DNA from: UMGS1975 sp959600905
GTDB lineage: Bacteria > Bacillota > Clostridia > Christensenellales > QAND01
Assembly: GCA_959600905.1 (NCBI GenBank)
Contig: CAUGNO010000002.1
Span: 1-64,000 of the forward strand
Length of the DNA stretch: 64,000 nt
Direction: 5' to 3'
This document shows positions 1 through 6,412 of the stretch, in pieces. Numbering within the stretch: position 1 is the first letter of the stretch; each line of letters starts with the position of its first letter. Under the pieces are notes generated by a model, which saw nothing but the letters and a program-made list of their open reading frames with translations, had not been told where the DNA came from and did no database searches. The translations under genes and the position numbers were made by a program.

Positions 1-210
1 CAGGTCTGCATCACGCAGGTCTGCACCACACAGGTCTGCATCACGCAGGTTTGCATCACGCAGGTCTGCAACACGCAGGTCTGCATCACGCAGGTCTGCA
101 CCACACAGGTCTGCATCACGCAGGTTTGCATCACGCAGGTCTGCAACACGCAGGTCTGCATCACGCAGGTCTGCATCCCACAGGTTTGCACCACGCAGGT
201 CTGCACCACG
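1..210. repeat. 15-bp tandem repeat inside the pentapeptide gene
   Basis: Fourteen consecutive 15-bp units of the form CAGGTCTGCATCACG, differing at one to three positions. Units 1-5 (1-75) and 6-10 (76-150) form two identical 75-bp blocks, so there is a higher-order period. Each unit encodes one pentapeptide on the minus strand. The near-identity at DNA level suggests recent in-frame duplication. Confidence 0.95.
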
Positions 211-291
211 CAGGTCTGCTCTTTCCACTCCCGTTCCTTTCATCCATTCTTTATGGCTTGCAAGAATTTTGTTGATCTGTTCTTGTGTCAC
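1..291 (-). CDS. Pentapeptide-repeat protein (3' end outside window)
   Basis: Read leftwards from a GTG at 291, with an AGGAGG site at 301-306 (9-nt spacer). The N-terminus runs VTQEQINKILASHKEWMKG, the helical lead-in seen in small phage pentapeptide proteins. It is followed by at least 14 A(D/N)LRD-type pentapeptides, which fold as a right-handed quadrilateral beta helix. The stop codon lies beyond base 1, so the length is unknown. It is the last visible gene of the leftward early operon and starts 4 nt after the RusA stop. Such proteins are common prophage cargo; the molecular role is unknown and nothing here shows gyrase protection. Confidence 0.8.
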   Translation of the reverse strand, partial: MTQEQINKILASHKEWMKGTGVERADLRGADLRGANLWDADLRDADLRVADLRDANLRDADLCGADLRDADLRVADLRDANLRDADLCGADLRDADL

Positions 292-295
292 TGTT

Positions 296-658
296 TCATA
301 CCTCCTCCAGTTCCACTTCTACCCTTGGGCGCTGTGCGTCCACTGCAAAAGCATCTGTCCAACTTTCTATCTGCGTCCATCCGTCGTTTTCCAGCACCTT
401 TTCTTTCACAAGTGCATCCTGGATAAATTTTTTGGCAAAAGCGATATTATCCTTGTCCCGCCGTTTGTTCTTCTCCACCCACAGATACCGCATGGCAACA
501 GGACTGTGAAACCGCACTTTCCCCTTCCACTGCGCACGGATACACAGCCGTATCTCCCGCTCGCACTGCCGTTTCATCCCGGCCGCTGCGTGCTTGCTGC
601 TTCTTTCTGCGCTGATGTACTCATTCAGGCCCGGCAGTCTCGGAAGGATTAGTTTCAT
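296..658 (-). CDS. rusA: RusA-family Holliday junction resolvase
   Basis: 120 aa, the usual RusA length. The start reads MKLILPRLPGLNEYI, followed by the family core RRDKDNIAFAKKFIQDAL and then NDGW. The closely spaced acidic residues of the DKDN and QDAL segments are the conserved metal-binding positions of RusA enzymes. The family cleaves four-way DNA junctions symmetrically during phage recombination and replication. It overlaps the preceding gene's stop by 4 nt (ATGA), so it is translationally coupled in the early operon. Confidence 0.88.
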   Translation of the reverse strand: MKLILPRLPGLNEYISAERSSKHAAAGMKRQCEREIRLCIRAQWKGKVRFHSPVAMRYLWVEKNKRRDKDNIAFAKKFIQDALVKEKVLENDGWTQIESWTDAFAVDAQRPRVEVELEEV

Positions 659-843
659 CCCACAACCCTCTCAAACACACGGTCAAACAGCTCCTTTTGG
701 CTTTTCTGTCCCCGCCAGTACGCCATGACGATGTTGTATTCTGCCGTTGTCAGGTCTTGTCCCCCGTGCGTTTTTTGCAGCACCATTGCCACACGCTTCC
801 TATCGCTTTTCCATTCGCTTTGTTTTGTCATGCTCTCCCTCAA
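655..843 (-). CDS. Small phage protein of unknown function
   Basis: About 58-62 aa, basic and polar, with no recognised domain. Two starts are possible: TTG at 843, which overlaps the initiator stop, or ATG at 831 (MTKQSEWKSDRKRV). The 3' end overlaps rusA by 4 nt. Position and length match the small accessory proteins often found between phage initiator and RusA genes. No function can be assigned. Confidence 0.6.
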   Translation of the reverse strand: MRESMTKQSEWKSDRKRVAMVLQKTHGGQDLTTAEYNIVMAYWRGQKSQKELFDRVFERVVG

Positions 844-1640
844 TACTGCACCAGGCTGTCCAGGCAGCTTGCATCCTCCCGGCTTCTCTGTGCATAGTTC
901 AGCGTGGGGTTTGTATTGCGTTTAACGCCATTGTCGTAGTTCCCCTCTTTGATCTTCTGCCAGTTTGACGGCTTCAGAATCCAATCAAACCCACATTTCC
1001 AGCCCCCGTTTTTCCCTGTCAAAAAACTGCTGGCCTGCACCTTTGCAAACACTTCTTGAAAATCCTCTATCGTGTTTCCCTCTCTAAACCGCGCCTTGAT
1101 CGCTCTTCTGCGCTGGTCTGTCAAATCCCGTACCTTCGGCAGGGAGGGACATGTCTCGTTGAACAGCTCCGCCACTGCTTGGTAGTTCACTCTCTCCCCT
1201 TTGGGGGGTTGGGGGGTATCTTCTTTGTCTAGTCTTAGTCTATGTCTATTAATGGGTACACTTTGCGGTACAACTTGTGGTACACACTGTGGTACAGTTT
1301 GTGGTACACTTTGCGGTGCATTTTTGCCCTGATTTTGTACCACAAATTCAGAAGTTTCACTGTACAGCTTTGTAAGCCTGTAGGTGGCTGACTTGTTCCC
1401 CGCCCTGGATCGCCACTCTATAAATCCCGCTTCTTTTAGTTTATTTCTTGCTCTTTTTACAGCCGCTTCGTTTAAGCCAGCCCGCAGGCCAAGGCTTGAT
1501 ACGGACACGGAAAACTCTTGTTGCCATCCCGTCTTGTTTGCTATCGCATGCAATGCATGCCATAAGGCAATAGACGGAGCTGGCAAGGGGTTTATCTCTA
1601 GCGCATCGTAAAACGCATTGATCTGGCTGATATATTTCAT
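840..1640 (-). CDS. Phage replication initiator / replisome-organiser-like protein
   Basis: 266 aa. Residues 1-95 form a winged-helix-like domain (MKYISQINAFYDAL, then FSVSVSSLGLRAGL and a recognition-helix-like stretch). A proline/glutamine linker of VPQx repeats follows at about 115-135. The C-terminal half is a DnaD-like region ending in FDWILKPSNWQKI. Proteins of this architecture bind the phage origin and load the host helicase. It sits downstream of ssb in the early operon. The linker is encoded by 12-bp tandem repeats that may be origin iterons. A chromosomal homologue lies at 15496-16188. Confidence 0.75.
   Translation of the reverse strand: MKYISQINAFYDALEINPLPAPSIALWHALHAIANKTGWQQEFSVSVSSLGLRAGLNEAAVKRARNKLKEAGFIEWRSRAGNKSATYRLTKLYSETSEFVVQNQGKNAPQSVPQTVPQCVPQVVPQSVPINRHRLRLDKEDTPQPPKGERVNYQAVAELFNETCPSLPKVRDLTDQRRRAIKARFREGNTIEDFQEVFAKVQASSFLTGKNGGWKCGFDWILKPSNWQKIKEGNYDNGVKRNTNPTLNYAQRSREDASCLDSLVQY
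1255..1326. repeat. 12-bp tandem repeats, candidate origin iterons
   Basis: Five exact-period 12-bp units GGTACA(N2)TTG(T/C)-like at 1255-1314 plus a degenerate sixth (GGTGCATTTTTG). A single inverted TTGTACC copy lies at 1335-1341. They lie in the middle of the initiator gene and encode its VPQx linker. Origin repeats within the initiator gene are known from lambda O and related phages. The origin role here is inference from position and periodicity. Confidence 0.6.
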
Positions 1641-1650
1641 CTCTGCCCCC

Positions 1651-2022
1651 TTAGAACGGCAGCTCGTTGTCTGTTATCTCTTGATACGCCGGCGCTTGCG
1701 TCTCCACCTTTCGGCTTAGAAACTCCACCTCGTCCGCGATGAGTTCTGTCACAGTGCGCCTGTTCCCCTGCTTGTCCTCATAGCTGCGGTTCTGGATGCT
1801 GCCGTGCACCCCTGCTTTGCTGCCCTTTGTCAAGTATTTGCCGCAGTTGTCCGCTAACCCCCGCCAGCATACGACGTTGAAAAAGTCCGCTTGCTTTTCT
1901 CCGTTTTGGTCTGCGTACCGCCGCTGCACCGCAAGGGTGAACGTACACACCGATACGCCGCTTTGTGTCTGCCGCATGTCCGGGTCTTTCGTCAGGTTCC
2001 CGATCAATGTTGCTCTGTTCAT
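1651..2022 (-). CDS. ssb: Single-stranded DNA-binding protein
   Basis: 123 aa OB-fold SSB. The start MNRATLIGNLTKDPD, the FTLAVQR strand and FFNVVCWRGLADNCGKYL are standard family blocks. The C-terminus ends DNELPF, the acidic tail that recruits repair and replication partners. It overlaps the HNH gene by 4 nt (ATGA) and precedes the initiator by 10 nt. This is the phage copy, coating ssDNA during replication and annealing. Confidence 0.95.
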   Translation of the reverse strand: MNRATLIGNLTKDPDMRQTQSGVSVCTFTLAVQRRYADQNGEKQADFFNVVCWRGLADNCGKYLTKGSKAGVHGSIQNRSYEDKQGNRRTVTELIADEVEFLSRKVETQAPAYQEITDNELPF

Positions 2023-2336
2023 TCCATGGCCCCCTTTTTGTACACCAGGCTTTCTTCCTTCCAGTCCGTATATTTGCTTTGCAGATAGGCTTTGGCCCAG
2101 CGCTTCATCTGTTCCCGTTGTTCTTTTGTTCCTTCGTCAAACCTTCTGTGGCACCGCCTGCACGCTGTGAAAATATTCTGTTCTGTGCCAAGGCCCCCTT
2201 GGCTCCGCCGGATGTAATGCGCTTCCGGAGCCGCATAGGGGCTTTGGCAAAATATGCAGCGCTCCTTGTCTCTGGCCCATACCTTCCTTTTCACTGACGG
2301 AGAGATGCCAATCGCTTTGGTTCTCGCTGCCTTCAA
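2019..2336 (-). CDS. HNH endonuclease
   Basis: 105 aa from a TTG at 2336 that overlaps the upstream TGA; GTG starts a few codons earlier in the same frame are possible. It carries CIFCQSP, EAHYIRRSQGG and NIFTACRRCHRRFD, i.e. a CxxC...HxxRxxxG...CxxCH arrangement typical of zinc-stabilised HNH nucleases. Small HNH proteins in phage early operons assist recombination or packaging, but the specific target is unknown. Confidence 0.82.
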   Translation of the reverse strand: MKAARTKAIGISPSVKRKVWARDKERCIFCQSPYAAPEAHYIRRSQGGLGTEQNIFTACRRCHRRFDEGTKEQREQMKRWAKAYLQSKYTDWKEESLVYKKGAME

Positions 2337-2659
2337 GCCTGGTTCCACTCCCTCTGTATCTGTTCCTGTACGATCCTGATCTGTAATTTGTAGCTGTTGA
2401 TCGCTTCCTTGCTGCTGTCGTACAGCGTTTGGGCGATGTCCCGTTCCATGCACAGACGGGCGATGTGTTCCTCCCCCTTGGCTAGGTCTGCAAGGATGGT
2501 GACAGGCGTGCCCTCTGTGCGCTGCTGCAATATGTATTTCGCTTTGGCGACCCGGTAATCGTGCTCGCATTTTGCAAGTGTCTTACCTCGTTCCTTGGCT
2601 TCTGTGACCGCCCTGTCCAGCATGACGCGCAGCGTGGACATTTCCTGCATGATGTCCAT
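2333..2659 (-). CDS. Phage protein with predicted coiled coil
   Basis: 108 aa, mostly helical heptad-rich sequence (MDIMQEMSTLRVMLDRAV, later ILADLAKGEEHIARL). I recognise no catalytic motif. Coupled at the 3' end to the HNH gene (TTGA overlap) and 3 nt downstream of the recombination-protein gene. Likely an accessory recombination or replication factor by position only. Confidence 0.6.
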   Translation of the reverse strand: MDIMQEMSTLRVMLDRAVTEAKERGKTLAKCEHDYRVAKAKYILQQRTEGTPVTILADLAKGEEHIARLCMERDIAQTLYDSSKEAINSYKLQIRIVQEQIQREWNQA

Positions 2660-2662
2660 ATG

Positions 2663-3226
2663 CTATGCCCCCACCTTCTGCCGGATGGCGCCGAGGATGG
2701 CTTGTACCTTTTCCCCTTCCACATCCTTGCTGCTTTGATAGCCGAACAGCCCCAATACATGCTTGACCAGCTCTATGTCCCCGCCTGCCGCTTCCTGGAT
2801 TTGTTTGAGCTGGGCTTTGGTCGCTTTTTTTGGTATGTACGTGGGCAGGGTTTCTCCTTGGACTGGCTGCCTTTGTACCGGGCTGTCTACGATCCTCTCG
2901 CCTTCGTCCAAATCTGGGGCAAACTGTGTGCCGTAGCCCAGCATCGCAAGCGCTCTGCCCACTGCCTTGGTTTCCGCTTTTTCCAGGTAATCGGCAAAGT
3001 CCCTCTTGCTTTCGCTGCCATAGCCGGAGGATTTCATGACTCCTTCCTCGTCCAATATCTTGGCGCAGAACACCGCATTGTCCCCCTCGTGGCTGACAAG
3101 CTGTGTGTCTATGCACCAGCCCGGCTTTTCCTCTCGGAACCAGCACAGACGCCACATCACCTGCAGGTAATCCCTGCCCTTCAACTTGATCATATGCTCT
3201 GATGGATTGAACGGCATTCCCTTCAC
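2663..3226 (-). CDS. Phage recombination-associated protein, possible single-strand annealing factor
   Basis: 187 aa. The N-terminal 100 residues contain KLKGRDYLQVMWRLCWFRE, then an EKAETKAVGRALAMLGYGT block and FAPDLDEGERIVDSP. This is a conserved phage family usually encoded next to SSB and Gam. The repeated short beta segments and the AETKAVGRAL helix resemble ssDNA-annealing proteins of the Rad52/Sak type, but I cannot verify that without profile searches. The C-terminal 60 residues look like a helical partner domain. The start overlaps the Gam-like stop by 4 nt. Confidence 0.6.
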   Translation of the reverse strand: MKGMPFNPSEHMIKLKGRDYLQVMWRLCWFREEKPGWCIDTQLVSHEGDNAVFCAKILDEEGVMKSSGYGSESKRDFADYLEKAETKAVGRALAMLGYGTQFAPDLDEGERIVDSPVQRQPVQGETLPTYIPKKATKAQLKQIQEAAGGDIELVKHVLGLFGYQSSKDVEGEKVQAILGAIRQKVGA

Positions 3227-3672
3227 CTCACCTTAAATTCCGGCGGCTTTTGGATCGGCGTTACGCCCTCCGGCAGCTCTCCGGTTTCCTTGATGTACGC
3301 CTTGACCGCGTTCCAGTCCGGCTCCTCTTTCATGCGCACCAGCTCCGGGTGACTTGCTTTGCACCACTGCAACAGCGATTCATTGTCCCTCTCAAAGTCC
3401 TCCTTTTCCTTCATCAGTACCAATTCCCCGCTGGGCAGCTTGTACTTTTCCTGTGTTTTGGTTTCCCTGTGCGGAACCGTGGCAAAGTAGCTGTACAGGC
3501 CCATGCTCAGATATTCAATGCTCTGCTGTGCAGACATCTTGATTTTTTGCGCCTGTTCCTTGTAAAACGCTTCCCATCGCTCTGCGTCCGTCATATGCTC
3601 CTTGATCTTCCGAACCGCCCAGTCCGCCTTTTCGTCGCTGTCTATGACAAACGATTCTCTGGTTTCTTCCAT
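3223..3672 (-). CDS. gam: Mu Gam-like host-nuclease inhibitor
   Basis: About 149 aa from the ATG at 3672 (MEETRESFVIDSDEKADW), with GGAGG 6-7 nt upstream. It shows the Gam family pattern: DEKADWAVRKIKE, then ERWEAFYKEQAQKIK, then a central GLYSYFATVP segment and a helical C-terminus. Mu Gam is Ku-like and shields linear DNA ends from host exonucleases. Together with the annealing-like protein, SSB and RusA it suggests recombination-dependent replication. Confidence 0.75.
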   Translation of the reverse strand: MEETRESFVIDSDEKADWAVRKIKEHMTDAERWEAFYKEQAQKIKMSAQQSIEYLSMGLYSYFATVPHRETKTQEKYKLPSGELVLMKEKEDFERDNESLLQWCKASHPELVRMKEEPDWNAVKAYIKETGELPEGVTPIQKPPEFKVR

Positions 3673-3673
3673 G

Positions 3674-3796
3674 TCATATCCTCCGATCGTCCATGCACTC
3701 GTCGCACACATAGCAGCCGTCCGGCATCTGTATGACGTGTGAAAGCTCCATGGCCTGGTGGCACACGTCGCATTCTATCCAGCACTCAAGCCACAT
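3674..3796 (-). CDS. 40-aa zinc-finger-like microprotein
   Basis: Begins MWLECWIECDVCHQAMEL and ends CYVCDECMDDRRI, giving two paired-cysteine knuckles (CDVC and CYVCDEC) suited to one zinc ion. It overlaps the end of the upstream gene by 11 nt and stops 2 nt before the Gam start. That packing is typical of a real small gene in this operon. Function unknown. Confidence 0.6.
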   Translation of the reverse strand: MWLECWIECDVCHQAMELSHVIQMPDGCYVCDECMDDRRI

Positions 3797-4136
3797 ACCC
3801 TTCCCCCCATTCGTCCAGGATCACCCGCATGTCTGCCAGGTTGTCCTCTATCGCGCGCTCCTCATCGCCCACCACATCCTGCAAAAGGTCGTACAAGGCA
3901 TCTATGTCCCGCCGTGTCAATCCGCGCTGCTCCATCGCATGAAACCGCGTTTGTATTGTTTCCACGGTGTCTTGCTGCGCCTGTGCCTTGGCTTCCGCCT
4001 CTGCACAGTCCAGGCACAGCATGTCAAGCCCGGTAAAGTAGGCGTTGTCTCCCTCGTCCAGTTCTGCGCCGCATTTGTCGCATTGCCGCACGTTTGCCCG
4101 GATGCGCTCTCCAAACGGGTCATTCCATGCTGTCAC
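3786..4136 (-). CDS. Phage protein with N-terminal zinc ribbon
   Basis: 116 aa from a GTG at 4136. Residues 18-45 contain CDKCGAEL and MLCLDCAEAE, a four-cysteine zinc ribbon. A helical, acidic C-terminal half follows (ALYDLLQDVVGDEERAIEDN). The leader upstream carries the same 20-bp sequence found upstream of the HTH gene at 6077-6268, with the same long spacer to GTG, which supports this start. Function unknown. Confidence 0.65.
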   Translation of the reverse strand: MTAWNDPFGERIRANVRQCDKCGAELDEGDNAYFTGLDMLCLDCAEAEAKAQAQQDTVETIQTRFHAMEQRGLTRRDIDALYDLLQDVVGDEERAIEDNLADMRVILDEWGEGYVA

Positions 4137-4242
4137 CCTTGCACACGCTTCCTTTCTGTGGTATATTGTTAGTAGGTTTTTTTGTTTTGCCGCGTTTTGC
4201 AGTTGCCGCTGCTTGCGCGGTTTTTCTTTTGTCCGTTTTCAT
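4120..4242 (-). CDS. Possible 40-aa basic microprotein
   Basis: An open frame starting MKTDKRKTAQAAATAKRGKT, lysine-rich throughout. Its ATG overlaps the stop of the membrane microprotein upstream (ATGA), which is why I list it. Against it, the 20-bp leader shared with another gene lies inside it and its ribosome binding site is poor. It may be non-coding. Confidence 0.3.
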   Translation of the reverse strand: MKTDKRKTAQAAATAKRGKTKKPTNNIPQKGSVCKGDSME

Positions 4243-4358
4243 CTCATCACCGCCCATACCATCCAGGCCCCCCAGCGGAACAAGGTAAATCCTGCGATTG
4301 TTATCGCTCCTACCCAGTAGAACCAGGCGTCGCTGTAGGTTTCAATTTTTCGTTTCAT
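4239..4358 (-). CDS. 39-aa membrane microprotein
   Basis: Starts MKRKIETYSDAWFYWVGAIT and continues into a hydrophobic span of about 20 residues (AGFTLFRWGAWMVWAVM), so a single transmembrane helix is likely. It overlaps the preceding gene by 17 nt and the following frame by 4 nt. Too short for most gene callers; role unknown. Confidence 0.45.
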   Translation of the reverse strand: MKRKIETYSDAWFYWVGAITIAGFTLFRWGAWMVWAVMR

Positions 4359-4608
4359 TGTTTTCCTCACACCTTACAAGGAACAGATTGCCTTTTACCA
4401 TTTGCACTTTCATTGGAATATTGTTTTTTTCAATGACTCTTTTTAATGTTGCATAAGCGGAATTTGCGCTTTTATATTCCGGCTGAAAATCGACCTTGGC
4501 AATCTTGTATCCACTGTTCACAAAGCTCCAAAGAAGCGTTAATCTTTCTTTTCCAATGCGTGTTTTGTTTTTAGGGATTTCCTCTCTATATTCATAAAAT
4601 TTCATCAT
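4342..4608 (-). CDS. 88-aa phage protein of unknown function
   Basis: I start it at the ATG at 4608 (MMKFYEYREEIPKNKTRIG), which overlaps the TGA of the upstream 47-aa gene; a longer frame continues upstream but is out of step with that gene. The remainder alternates helix and strand (LWSFVNSGYKIAKVDF, then IPMKVQMVKGNLFLV). No domain recognised. Confidence 0.6.
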   Translation of the reverse strand: MMKFYEYREEIPKNKTRIGKERLTLLWSFVNSGYKIAKVDFQPEYKSANSAYATLKRVIEKNNIPMKVQMVKGNLFLVRCEENNETKN

Positions 4609-4748
4609 GCCTGTCCTTTCTTTTTGTTTGCCTCCCGCAAATACCCCTGAATTTGCTTGTCCTTGCCGTACTGTGTGTTCGTTTTGTTCTGTGGAATCGT
4701 GATCCGTTTCCGCTTTGGTTTCGGATCGTAATATTCGTAGTTTGCCAT
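4605..4748 (-). CDS. 47-aa basic phage protein
   Basis: Starts MANYEYYDPKPKRKRITIPQ after a good site (GGAAAGGAAGCA then ATG). It ends in a lysine-rich tail and overlaps the next start by 4 nt. Short basic proteins like this often bind DNA or RNA, but nothing more can be said. Confidence 0.55.
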   Translation of the reverse strand: MANYEYYDPKPKRKRITIPQNKTNTQYGKDKQIQGYLREANKKKGQA

Positions 4749-4891
4749 TGCTTCCTTTCCCGAAAGCCCACCTTGCGCGGCACTCCGTATATATAGGTTG
4801 TCTGGATTTTCCTTGGTCAGACATTTGTTTTATTTTTTGGAGTTTGTATGCAGGGCCGGAGTGCCGCTTAAGGCAGGCTCTCGTTTTACCG

Positions 4892-5392
4892 TTATGCGCT
4901 CAGCTCACAGCTGCACTGTGCGCCGTTCTCTATCGGTGCGCCGCAATGCGGGCAGATAGTGCGCTGTCGGTTTCGTTTCAACCGCCGTTCATACCGCGCT
5001 TGCGTACGCCGTACCATGTCTAAAAACCATTGCTGTGCCGTTGCGTAACCCAGCTCTTGCAGCATTTGCGGTTCCAGCCACTTGCAACACCATTCAGGCA
5101 CGCGGAAAGTCGCTTTGCGTTTAATCCTATGCCCGTCCTTTTTCGCCGTCTTAGGCGCGAGCTCACCGTCCATGCAATGGATCAGGTCGATTTCTGGTTC
5201 CGTGTACAGGTCAAGCGGCTTGCATCCCATGGCTTGGCACATCGCCCGAAGCTGCTCTACCGTCGGCAATGCCGCGCCGGTTTCTATCTTGGAATATGCT
5301 GGCTTGTCCAGCTTTATCCCGCTTTGCCCGATGATCTCCACAAGTGCCTTTTGCGTCAGTCCGCATGCTGTTCTTGTTGCTTTGATTTTCAT
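4892..5392 (-). CDS. XRE-family HTH protein with C-terminal zinc ribbon
   Basis: 166 aa. Residues 1-65 are a helix-turn-helix of the Cro/C1 type (IKATRTACGLTQKALVEIIG, then YSKIETGAALPTVEQL). The middle resembles a second small DNA-binding segment, and the C-terminus has CPHCGAPI and CSCELSA, a possible zinc ribbon. It overlaps the upstream 70-aa gene by 4 nt. The longer spacing downstream (144 bp to the next gene) may hold an internal promoter. Confidence 0.7.
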   Translation of the reverse strand: MKIKATRTACGLTQKALVEIIGQSGIKLDKPAYSKIETGAALPTVEQLRAMCQAMGCKPLDLYTEPEIDLIHCMDGELAPKTAKKDGHRIKRKATFRVPEWCCKWLEPQMLQELGYATAQQWFLDMVRRTQARYERRLKRNRQRTICPHCGAPIENGAQCSCELSA

Positions 5393-5601
5393 GCGCCTTT
5401 CAGCCTTTCAAAATGTGTTACTACGGCGGGCTTCCAAAACTTTGTTCGTTTTCCTATCGTTACAGGGCCTAGATACTCGATACTTTCCCTGTCTTTCTTT
5501 GCCTGCATCCGAAGCGCCTGTTCATCGCATTTAAGAAAATCTGCCATCTGTTCCACCGTGATCCAATCATCTGGTATAGCCTTGATTTCCTCTAAAGTCA
5601 T
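5389..5601 (-). CDS. 70-aa winged-helix/excisionase-like DNA-binding protein
   Basis: Start ATG at 5601 overlaps the TGA of the upstream HTH gene. The sequence ITVEQMADFLKCDEQALRMQ is an MerR/excisionase-style helix-turn-helix, followed by GPVTIGKRTKFWKPAVV as a wing. Proteins like this serve as early regulators or recombination directionality factors; position in the early operon favours a regulator. Confidence 0.6.
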   Translation of the reverse strand: MTLEEIKAIPDDWITVEQMADFLKCDEQALRMQAKKDRESIEYLGPVTIGKRTKFWKPAVVTHFERLKGA

Positions 5602-6080
5602 TTGCCATCCGCTCCCGCCTCCAAGACCTGGGTACAGGCCACAATCTGTTCTTTCACTGAATGCAGTACCTGTTCCCATTCCTCTAGTTCATCCGCGCCG
5701 ATCTTCCCGTCTGCCAAGATTTCTGCAAGCATACCGGCGTTATCGTTCATTTCCTGTGTTGCAGAAATCAAATGCAACGCCGATATGGGAAGCGGCACAA
5801 ATTCCACATGCGGAAAGGTATCTTGCCATGCCTCCATTTCCTGCTGTGCCCGGTACTTTAGCCCCGGATCTCCATACACATCGGACAGCATGCAAATCGT
5901 GTCCCAGGAAGGAAGAATGCTCCCATTTTCATACCGCCGGATCGTGCTTACATCGCAAAAGCTCTGTACTGCCGCTGTTTCCTGCGATAGATGCGCCGTC
6001 TGCCTGCTTTCTCTCAAAATGCTTCCAAGGTCTGCCATCCTCTTTGCCTCCTTTCTTTGGTATTCTTCATATGAGGTCAT
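5598..6080 (-). CDS. XRE-family HTH protein
   Basis: 160 aa. The HTH occupies about residues 15-70 (LGSILRESRQTAHLSQETAA, then DVSTIRRYENGSILPSWDTI). The C-terminal half is helical and acidic. ATG at 6080 overlaps the upstream stop (ATGA). Second gene of the leftward early operon, a likely regulator in cascade with the upstream Cro-like protein. Confidence 0.72.
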   Translation of the reverse strand: MTSYEEYQRKEAKRMADLGSILRESRQTAHLSQETAAVQSFCDVSTIRRYENGSILPSWDTICMLSDVYGDPGLKYRAQQEMEAWQDTFPHVEFVPLPISALHLISATQEMNDNAGMLAEILADGKIGADELEEWEQVLHSVKEQIVACTQVLEAGADGK

Positions 6081-6268
6081 TCTTCATAGAACTTTGTCCA
6101 GTCCTCGCCCAGCACCGCCGCCAACCGTTTGGCAATCGGAACTCTTGGGGTTCTTACTCCCATCTCCGCATGGGAAATGGAACGAATGCTTACGTTTGCT
6201 TTTGCAGAAAGCTGTACTTGCGTTAGCCCAAGTTCCTTCCTTTTTTCTTTCATCCAATCCCGCTTCAC
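6077..6268 (-). CDS. Cro-like XRE HTH protein, first early gene
   Basis: 63 aa from a GTG at 6268; ATG at 6253 (MKEKRKELGLTQVQLSAKA) is an alternative. It is almost entirely one Cro/C1 HTH (ANVSIRSISHAEMGVRTPRV). It is the first gene after the early promoter and divergent from the repressor, which is the Cro position of a lysis-lysogeny switch. The leader holds a 20-bp sequence repeated at 4157-4176. Confidence 0.75.
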   Translation of the reverse strand: MKRDWMKEKRKELGLTQVQLSAKANVSIRSISHAEMGVRTPRVPIAKRLAAVLGEDWTKFYEE

Positions 6269-6334
6269 TCTTGGTTTTGTACCTCCTTTGTGGTATATTG
6301 TTGATAGGTGTATGTGCACGCTGGGCTTTTTCCC

Positions 6335-6362
6335 TTTGTGCTTTTTACAAGTTGATTATAAT
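6335..6362 (+). promoter_or_regulatory. Rightward repressor promoter
   Basis: TATAAT at 6357-6362 with a weak TTTGTG -35 at 6335-6340 (16-bp spacer). Operator 1 overlaps the -10, implying autoregulation of the repressor. Confidence 0.5.
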
Positions 6363-6383
6363 ACTGAATTCAGTATTTGTAAA
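6355..6383 (-). promoter_or_regulatory. Leftward early promoter
   Basis: On the minus strand TTTACA (6378-6383) and TATAAT (6355-6360) are separated by exactly 17 bp. The spacer is filled by a palindromic operator, so repressor binding should block RNA polymerase directly. It drives the operon from the Cro-like gene down to base 1. Confidence 0.8.
6360..6377. promoter_or_regulatory. Operator 1 (18-bp palindrome)
   Basis: AATACTGAATTCAGTATT is a perfect inverted repeat lying between the -35 and -10 of the leftward promoter and overlapping the -10 of the rightward repressor promoter. It is the likely binding site of the repressor encoded at 6413 and/or the Cro-like protein. Confidence 0.8.
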
Positions 6384-6399
6384 TACTTTTTTCAGTATT
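6382..6399. promoter_or_regulatory. Operator 2
   Basis: AATACTTTTTTCAGTATT matches operator 1 at 15 of 18 positions and has identical outer half-sites. It begins 22 bp from operator 1, about two helical turns, which fits cooperative dimer binding. It overlaps the upstream side of the leftward -35 and lies just before the repressor ribosome binding site. Confidence 0.75.
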
Positions 6400-6412
6400 T
6401 TTTGGAGGAATT

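Noticed and set aside
1..275. Plus-strand frame encoding a His/Ala/Gly/Leu repeat protein across the first 210 bp
   Set aside because: It is the antisense shadow of the pentapeptide gene; the minus-strand frame gives the recognisable A(D/N)LRD repeats and has the ribosome binding site.
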